Shown here: positions 4,650-8,959 of the stretch, piece after piece
Numbering within the stretch: position 1 is the first letter of the stretch
Layout: every line of letters begins with the position of its first letter
Assembly: GCA_021828225.1 (NCBI GenBank)
Contig: JAKASH010000084.1
Location: 1 to 8,959, forward strand
Reading direction: 5' to 3'
Length of the DNA: 8,959 bases
Source of the DNA: Acidobacteriota bacterium
GTDB lineage: Bacteria; Acidobacteriota; Terriglobia; UBA7540
The notes under the pieces: generated by a model
The model's database searches: none
Told to the model about the DNA's origin: nothing
Seen by the model: the letters and a program-made list of their open reading frames with translations, nothing else
Program-made: the position numbers and the translations under genes

Positions 4650-7600
4650 TTGAGCGTCAACGTTGGCCTCGATATCGGCGCTGTTAGTCTTAAGCTTGCT
4701 GCAATTGGAGACTCCGGAGACAATCCGGTATTTACAGCCCTCACTGAAAGGTCAAAGGAGTTTTTCAGGGGTCACTTTCCGGAGGGAACCTCCTTTGCAG
4801 ACTGCCCCCTGGTGCTCTCTCGGTATCGCCGGGTAGAAGGGAATCCCGTTCAATCTGTACTCGATCTGCTCGAGGAATTTTACGCTTATGCGCCGGAGCA
4901 GCGTGTTGCAGGGATCCGCGTTACTGGCTGCGGAGGGCAGCTTATTGGCAAGGCGCTTGGCGGTTGCGTCGAGAACGAGTTCCGTGCCATCGCCACGGGA
5001 ATACGAATGTTTCACCCGGAAGTTCGCACCGTGTTTGAGATGGGCGGACAGACGTCAAAATACCTGCACCTTGACCCCTCGGCAAAATCAAACCACATGG
5101 GAATTATCGACTACCAGGCAAGCGGGGAGTGCGCGGCCGGCACAGGTTCGTTCATCGATCAGCAGGCGTCGCGATTGCGTTATTCAATCGAGGACGTCGG
5201 CCCGGCGGCGTGCAGTGCAGAGTGCGCCGCGCGGATCGCCGGCCGCTGCTCCGTCTTTGCCAAGACAGATATGATCCATGCGCAGCAAAAGGGGTACACG
5301 ACCGAGCAGATCCTGCGGGGCCTTTGTGAGGCTGTGGCACGCAATTTCAAGTCGAGCATTGTGAAAGGCCGCCAGGTTACACCACCGGTCGCCTTTATTG
5401 GGGGCGTGGCCCTGAACCAAAGTATCCGTAACGCGTTACGCGAAGCGTTCAAATTGGAGGAAGGCGATTTCGTTCTCCCTGAACTCTATGGCTGGATGGG
5501 AGCAGCAGGCGCGGCCATTCTGGAGTCCGAAGAGCAGGCCAAGTCCGCGTCTAAACATCCGCGCAGGCTCCCGCAACAGGAAATTCTTGAGCGCATGATA
5601 AGCAGCGAGCCACTGTCCATGGCAAACGTGCTTCTTCTGCGTAACCAGACAGAGAAGGTTGAACCGCCTCCACCTGGAAAAACAATTCAGGCTTACCTGG
5701 GCATCGATGTTGGTTCAGTGAGCACTAATCTGGTAGCGATCGACGATATGGGAAAGGTTCTCAAGGAAATCTATCTTTACACGGAGGGCCGACCCATTGA
5801 GGTAGTTACCCGCGGCCTTAAGGATATCGAAACCGAACTCAGCTCTTCCCTGGATATCCGCGGTGTGGGAACAACAGGCTCCGGCCGTGAACTGATCGGC
5901 GAGTTGGTCGGCGCTGATACGGTCAATGATGAAATCACAGCGCACAAGACAGGAGCCATGTTTGTCTCCGAGCAAATGGGCATGGAGCTGGTCGACACCA
6001 TTCTTGAGATCGGCGGCCAGGATTCCAAGTTTATCAGGATCGAGAAAGGGGTCGTGGTCGACTTCACCATGAACGAGGCCTGCGCCGCCGGAACCGGCTC
6101 ATTCCTCGAAGAGCAGGCCGAGAAGATGGGAATCTCCATCAAGGAGCAGTTCGCACGCCTGGCGCTCAACTCGACAAGCCCGGCGCGCCTGGGCGAGCGC
6201 TGCACGGTCTTCATGGAACGGGACGTCATGGCGCTGCTGCTTAAGGGATCCAAAGTAGGCGATCTCGCGGCCGGGCTTGCTTACTCCGTTGCCCTCAATT
6301 ATCTGAACCGGGTAGTGCGCGGGCGCAAGATTGGTGACGTTATCTTTTTCCAGGGAGGTACAGCGTATAACGATGCTGTGGCAGCAGCCTTCTCGCAAAT
6401 TCTCAGCAAGCGCATCATCGTGCCCCCCCACAATGGCGTGATGGGAGCCATTGGCGTGGCCCTTATTGCCCGTGACCGTATGATGGGTTTGGATCATCCC
6501 AGCCGGTTCCGCGGGTATGACATTCGACAAGTCCCGTTCACCGCGCGAGACTTCGTCTGCCGGGCCTGTTCCAACTACTGCGACATCAAGGAGTTCACTA
6601 TCGCGGGCCGGCGAACATACTGGGGTGACCAGTGCTCAGACAAGTTCCGCAAACCCTCGCATTCCGATCGCAAGCCCGTTATCGAGGACCTGATCGAGTA
6701 CCGGGAAAAGCTGCTGGAAGCACCTCTGCTACGCACCGTGGACCACCAACCTACGGTTGGCATTCCTCGCGCCATGTACTTCTACGATCGGTTTCCCTTC
6801 TGGTGCACATACCTCCAGACACTCGGTTTCAACGTCGTTGTCTCTTCCGCCACAGATCGCAAGACGGCGGTCGCGGGTGCAGAGATGGCTATCGCCCAAC
6901 CCTGTTTTCCCGTCCAGGTTGCTCACGGCCACGTGCGGGAATTACTGGAAAACCAGGTGGATTTCGTCCTGTTACCCAACACCGTCAACGCTGAGTCCCC
7001 AGATTCCACAGTCCCTTCTCATCTCTGCCCATGGAATCAAACGCTTCCTTTTGTTGTGCGGGTCGTACCCCAGATGGAGGAAGCCCAGGTTAAATTTCTC
7101 GCACCTACAGTCCATTTCCGTTTCGGACAGGAATTCGTGACGAAAGAGTTGGCAAAGTTTGCTCGCGGTCTGGGGATCTCTGCCCGGAAAAGCAAATTCG
7201 CTGCTTATGCGGCCTACGCGGCCCAGAGCAATTTTGATCAAGCCTCACTCAGGGCAGGCGAATGCGCCTTCAAAATGCTAAAGGACACGGGCGAACCGGG
7301 AATTATCCTGGTCGGTCGTCCCTATAACCTTTACGATCGCAGCGTGAACTGTGATATCCCGCGAAAGCTGCGCAAGACCTACGGAGTGAACGTTATTCCC
7401 ATGGACTTTTTACCGCTTGACGCCGAAGATGTCACCGAGGTCAATGACAACATGTTTTGGAATTCAGGCCGGCGGATTCTGGCTGCCGCACTTATCGCTC
7501 GCCGATTCCCGAACTTGCACCTGATTTATATCTCGAACTTCAAGTGTGGTCCCGACTCCTTTATTAAGTCATTTCTGAACGAAGCTGCCGGCAAGCCCTC

Positions 7601-7715
7601 GCTGGTACTTCAGTTTGACGGCCATTCGAACGACGCAGGCTTCATCACCCGTTGCGAGGCCTATCTTGAGAGTAAAGGGATATTGAGATGTCCTTCCCTC
7701 ACCGCTGCAGTGTAA
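4650..7715 (+). CDS. Tandem-domain acyl-CoA dehydratase activase (2x BcrAD/HgdC ATPase + DUF2229-type region)
   Basis: This 1021-aa cytoplasmic protein belongs to the COG1924/COG3580 group related to HgdC-type activators, which use ATP to push one electron from a [4Fe-4S] cluster into a partner protein. Domain 1 (about 3-290) has the phosphate-loop strand GLDIGAVS, MGGQTSKYLHL (T135) and cluster cysteines C161 (ECAAGTGSF) and C200 (GRCSVF). Domain 2 (about 348-610) has GIDVGSVS, IGGQDSKFIRI (D458), C478 (ACAAGTGSF) and C518 (GERCTVF). A PPPPG-containing linker joins them. Next comes a C-x2-C-x3-C cluster with a later Cys (C637, C640, C644, C662), possibly another Fe-S site, then a DUF2229-type region (about 690-900) with C752 and C793. 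The C-terminus carries the conserved CGPDSF (C966) and TRCEAYLES. The start is TTG with a strong SD. It is coupled to the next gene by a 28-nt overlap. Family placement is firm; electron donor and substrate are unknown. Confidence 0.95.
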   Translation: MSVNVGLDIGAVSLKLAAIGDSGDNPVFTALTERSKEFFRGHFPEGTSFADCPLVLSRYRRVEGNPVQSVLDLLEEFYAYAPEQRVAGIRVTGCGGQLIGKALGGCVENEFRAIATGIRMFHPEVRTVFEMGGQTSKYLHLDPSAKSNHMGIIDYQASGECAAGTGSFIDQQASRLRYSIEDVGPAACSAECAARIAGRCSVFAKTDMIHAQQKGYTTEQILRGLCEAVARNFKSSIVKGRQVTPPVAFIGGVALNQSIRNALREAFKLEEGDFVLPELYGWMGAAGAAILESEEQAKSASKHPRRLPQQEILERMISSEPLSMANVLLLRNQTEKVEPPPPGKTIQAYLGIDVGSVSTNLVAIDDMGKVLKEIYLYTEGRPIEVVTRGLKDIETELSSSLDIRGVGTTGSGRELIGELVGADTVNDEITAHKTGAMFVSEQMGMELVDTILEIGGQDSKFIRIEKGVVVDFTMNEACAAGTGSFLEEQAEKMGISIKEQFARLALNSTSPARLGERCTVFMERDVMALLLKGSKVGDLAAGLAYSVALNYLNRVVRGRKIGDVIFFQGGTAYNDAVAAAFSQILSKRIIVPPHNGVMGAIGVALIARDRMMGLDHPSRFRGYDIRQVPFTARDFVCRACSNYCDIKEFTIAGRRTYWGDQCSDKFRKPSHSDRKPVIEDLIEYREKLLEAPLLRTVDHQPTVGIPRAMYFYDRFPFWCTYLQTLGFNVVVSSATDRKTAVAGAEMAIAQPCFPVQVAHGHVRELLENQVDFVLLPNTVNAESPDSTVPSHLCPWNQTLPFVVRVVPQMEEAQVKFLAPTVHFRFGQEFVTKELAKFARGLGISARKSKFAAYAAYAAQSNFDQASLRAGECAFKMLKDTGEPGIILVGRPYNLYDRSVNCDIPRKLRKTYGVNVIPMDFLPLDAEDVTEVNDNMFWNSGRRILAAALIARRFPNLHLIYISNFKCGPDSFIKSFLNEAAGKPSLVLQFDGHSNDAGFITRCEAYLESKGILRCPSLTAAV
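7674..7680 (+). promoter_or_regulatory. Internal ribosome binding site of the HgdB-like gene
   Basis: AAAGGGA lies 7 nt before the ATG at 7688, inside the end of the activase coding sequence. It supports this start and means the second gene can be initiated directly as well as by coupling. Confidence 0.5.
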
Positions 7716-8959
7716 GTCGTGCAATTGATTCCAATCATCCGCTGCATGGCAGGACGATCTATTTGCCCGTCATGGCAGAAGGGGCTTCAGAAGTGTTCGC
7801 CGCCATTTTCCGCCGCCTGGGCGTCGAAGCACACGTGACCCCGACTTCCAGCAAGCGGACACTCGAAATGGGTGGCAAGGTGACCCAGGGTGACGAATGC
7901 TATCCGACCAGAGTGGTTATCGGTGACCTCTTCCAGGTGATTGAACAACCCGGGTTCGATCCCGTCCGCTCGGTCTTCTTCCTGCCAACCTCCGATGGTC
8001 CCTGCCGGTTCGGACAATACGTTCCATACCTCAAGAAAATCCTGCGCGAATCGGGACACGGTCAGATCGAGATCATTTCTCCCTCGGATAAGCACAGTTA
8101 TGCCGAACTCGGAAATACAGTCGATACCTTCATGCGATTGGGCTGGAGGGGAGTTGTAGCCTCGGATTCGCTTCACCGCCTGCTGCTCAAGACCCGCCCT
8201 TATGAAACAGTGGCCGGATCCGCAGATGACGCCTATCAGGAGAGCCTGAAGGACCTTTGTGAAACTATCGAGTCCACGTGCGACAACGTAAACTGCCAGC
8301 TACAGGACTTGGTCGCATCTCTCAAACGCGCGCGTGACCGTTTTCGCAATGTGCCGGCAAAATATGATAATAATCTGCCCCTGATCGGTGTAGTCGGCGA
8401 GATCTTTTGCCGGCTAAATACGTTTTCCAACGAAGACTTTGTCCGAAGGCTTGAATCTCACGGTGCCGAAGCTTCCCTCAGCCACGTCGCTGAATGGGTC
8501 AGCTACACGAGCCTGGAGGAGAGGCGCGGGCTCCAGATGTTCGGGCGGACCTTCTCGCTTGAAATGCTGGGCGCGAAGGTGCGCACGCATGTGCGCCGCT
8601 CCGATGAAGAAGCGCTGCTCGCTCCGCTACGTGAGGACTTCGAAGGCTATGAAGAACCTCAGGTAGAGGAAATTATCAAACTTGCCTGGCCCTATCTGCC
8701 GGCTTCCGGGGTGACCGGCGAGATGGTTCTGAGCGTGGGGTTGGTAGCCTATCATGCGAAACACGGCGCGGACGGAATCATCGACATCAGTCCCTTCGCG
8801 TGTATGAACGGTACGGTCAGTGAAGCCATCTATCCGAGGGTCAGCCGCGATTACGGTGGCATCCCGGTCCGCAGTTTCTACTTTGACGGCACACACTCCG
8901 ATCTGGATCGCGACCTGGGAGTATATCTCGAACTTGCTCACTCCCATCACGAGAATAAA
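7688..8959 (+). CDS. COG3581/HgdB-like Fe-S protein, CoA-substrate activase partner (stop beyond right edge)
   Basis: The frame is open for 424 codons from ATG 7688 to the last base. It resembles the COG3581 family, related to the HgdB/double-cubane-cluster proteins that receive electrons from ATP-dependent activases. Conserved blocks include GRTIYLP near the N-terminus, GDECYPTRVVIGD (C71), SDGPCRFGQY (C106), GEIFCRLNTFSNEDF (C241), GADGIIDISPFACMNGT (C372) and SRDYGGIPV near the C-terminus. C71, C106 and C372 are the best candidates for cluster ligands. The family normally ends 20-40 residues after the SRDYGG block, so only a few codons are probably missing. In many bacteria this unit is fused to the C-terminus of the tandem activase, giving proteins of about 1400 aa; here it is a separate gene overlapping it by 28 nt, so the two products very likely form a complex. 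No known dehydratase substrate motif was recognised. Confidence 0.92.
   Translation, partial: MSFPHRCSVSRAIDSNHPLHGRTIYLPVMAEGASEVFAAIFRRLGVEAHVTPTSSKRTLEMGGKVTQGDECYPTRVVIGDLFQVIEQPGFDPVRSVFFLPTSDGPCRFGQYVPYLKKILRESGHGQIEIISPSDKHSYAELGNTVDTFMRLGWRGVVASDSLHRLLLKTRPYETVAGSADDAYQESLKDLCETIESTCDNVNCQLQDLVASLKRARDRFRNVPAKYDNNLPLIGVVGEIFCRLNTFSNEDFVRRLESHGAEASLSHVAEWVSYTSLEERRGLQMFGRTFSLEMLGAKVRTHVRRSDEEALLAPLREDFEGYEEPQVEEIIKLAWPYLPASGVTGEMVLSVGLVAYHAKHGADGIIDISPFACMNGTVSEAIYPRVSRDYGGIPVRSFYFDGTHSDLDRDLGVYLELAHSHHENK

Noticed and set aside
4888..5452. Several open frames on both strands inside the activase gene
   Set aside because: They are out-of-frame shadows of a GC-rich third-position coding region; the translations are Arg/Ser/Pro-rich and low in recognisable motifs.
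7688..7715. Sequencing frameshift splitting one long fused activase protein
   Set aside because: The upstream product ends after the conserved TRCEAYLES block, the natural domain end, and the downstream gene has its own SD and ATG with a normal N-terminus, so a genuine gene boundary is more likely.
1..8959. tRNA, rRNA, CRISPR array, insertion sequence or phage elements
   Set aside because: I saw no cloverleaf sequence, regularly spaced repeats, transposase motifs or terminal inverted repeats anywhere in the window.

Overview
The window looks like chromosomal DNA from an acidobacterium or a similar environmental anaerobe or facultative anaerobe. This rests on three things: a Tat-exported glycoside hydrolase with an RRDF signal, an LiaS/NarX-type histidine kinase whose ATP-binding end has a form I associate with Acidobacteriota, and 2-hydroxyacyl-CoA dehydratase activase-type genes normally found in organisms with anaerobic metabolism. 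The taxonomic call is inference; there is no rRNA or other marker gene here.

Layout, left to right. (1) Positions 1-1404, minus strand: most of a secreted TIM-barrel glycoside hydrolase, cut by the left edge. (2) Positions 1405-1796: a divergent intergenic region with candidate promoters in both directions, a perfect 6-bp-arm inverted repeat and a perfect DnaA-box 9-mer. (3) Positions 1797-4245, plus strand: a two-component system, with a six-TM histidine kinase whose stop overlaps the start of a NarL/LuxR-type response regulator. (4) Positions 4246-4649: a 404-bp gap with a cluster of TGTGA/TCACA pentamers. Two of them form a perfect 16-bp palindrome identical in its specified bases to the Escherichia coli CRP consensus. 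(5) Positions 4650-8959, plus strand: a two-gene operon. The first gene (1021 aa) carries two tandem BcrAD/HgdC-type ATPase/activase domains, a Cys cluster and a DUF2229-type region. The second starts 28 nt before the first ends and encodes a COG3581/HgdB-like Fe-S protein that runs to the right edge and is nearly complete.

How the parts may work together. The activase/HgdB-like pair has the two components of an ATP-driven low-potential electron-transfer system: an activase that injects electrons and a Fe-S acceptor that uses them. No dedicated substrate-handling enzyme (CoA transferase, dehydratase subunits, benzoyl-CoA reductase) is visible, so the substrate is unknown. The palindrome sits exactly 41.5 bp from the start site implied by a TACAAG -10 hexamer, as expected for class II activation by a CRP/FNR-family regulator. 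The two-component system is adjacent but appears to be a separate transcription unit; a regulatory link to either flanking unit is possible but unproven. The strongest candidate for something little described is this tandem-activase plus HgdB-like system with its CRP-like promoter.
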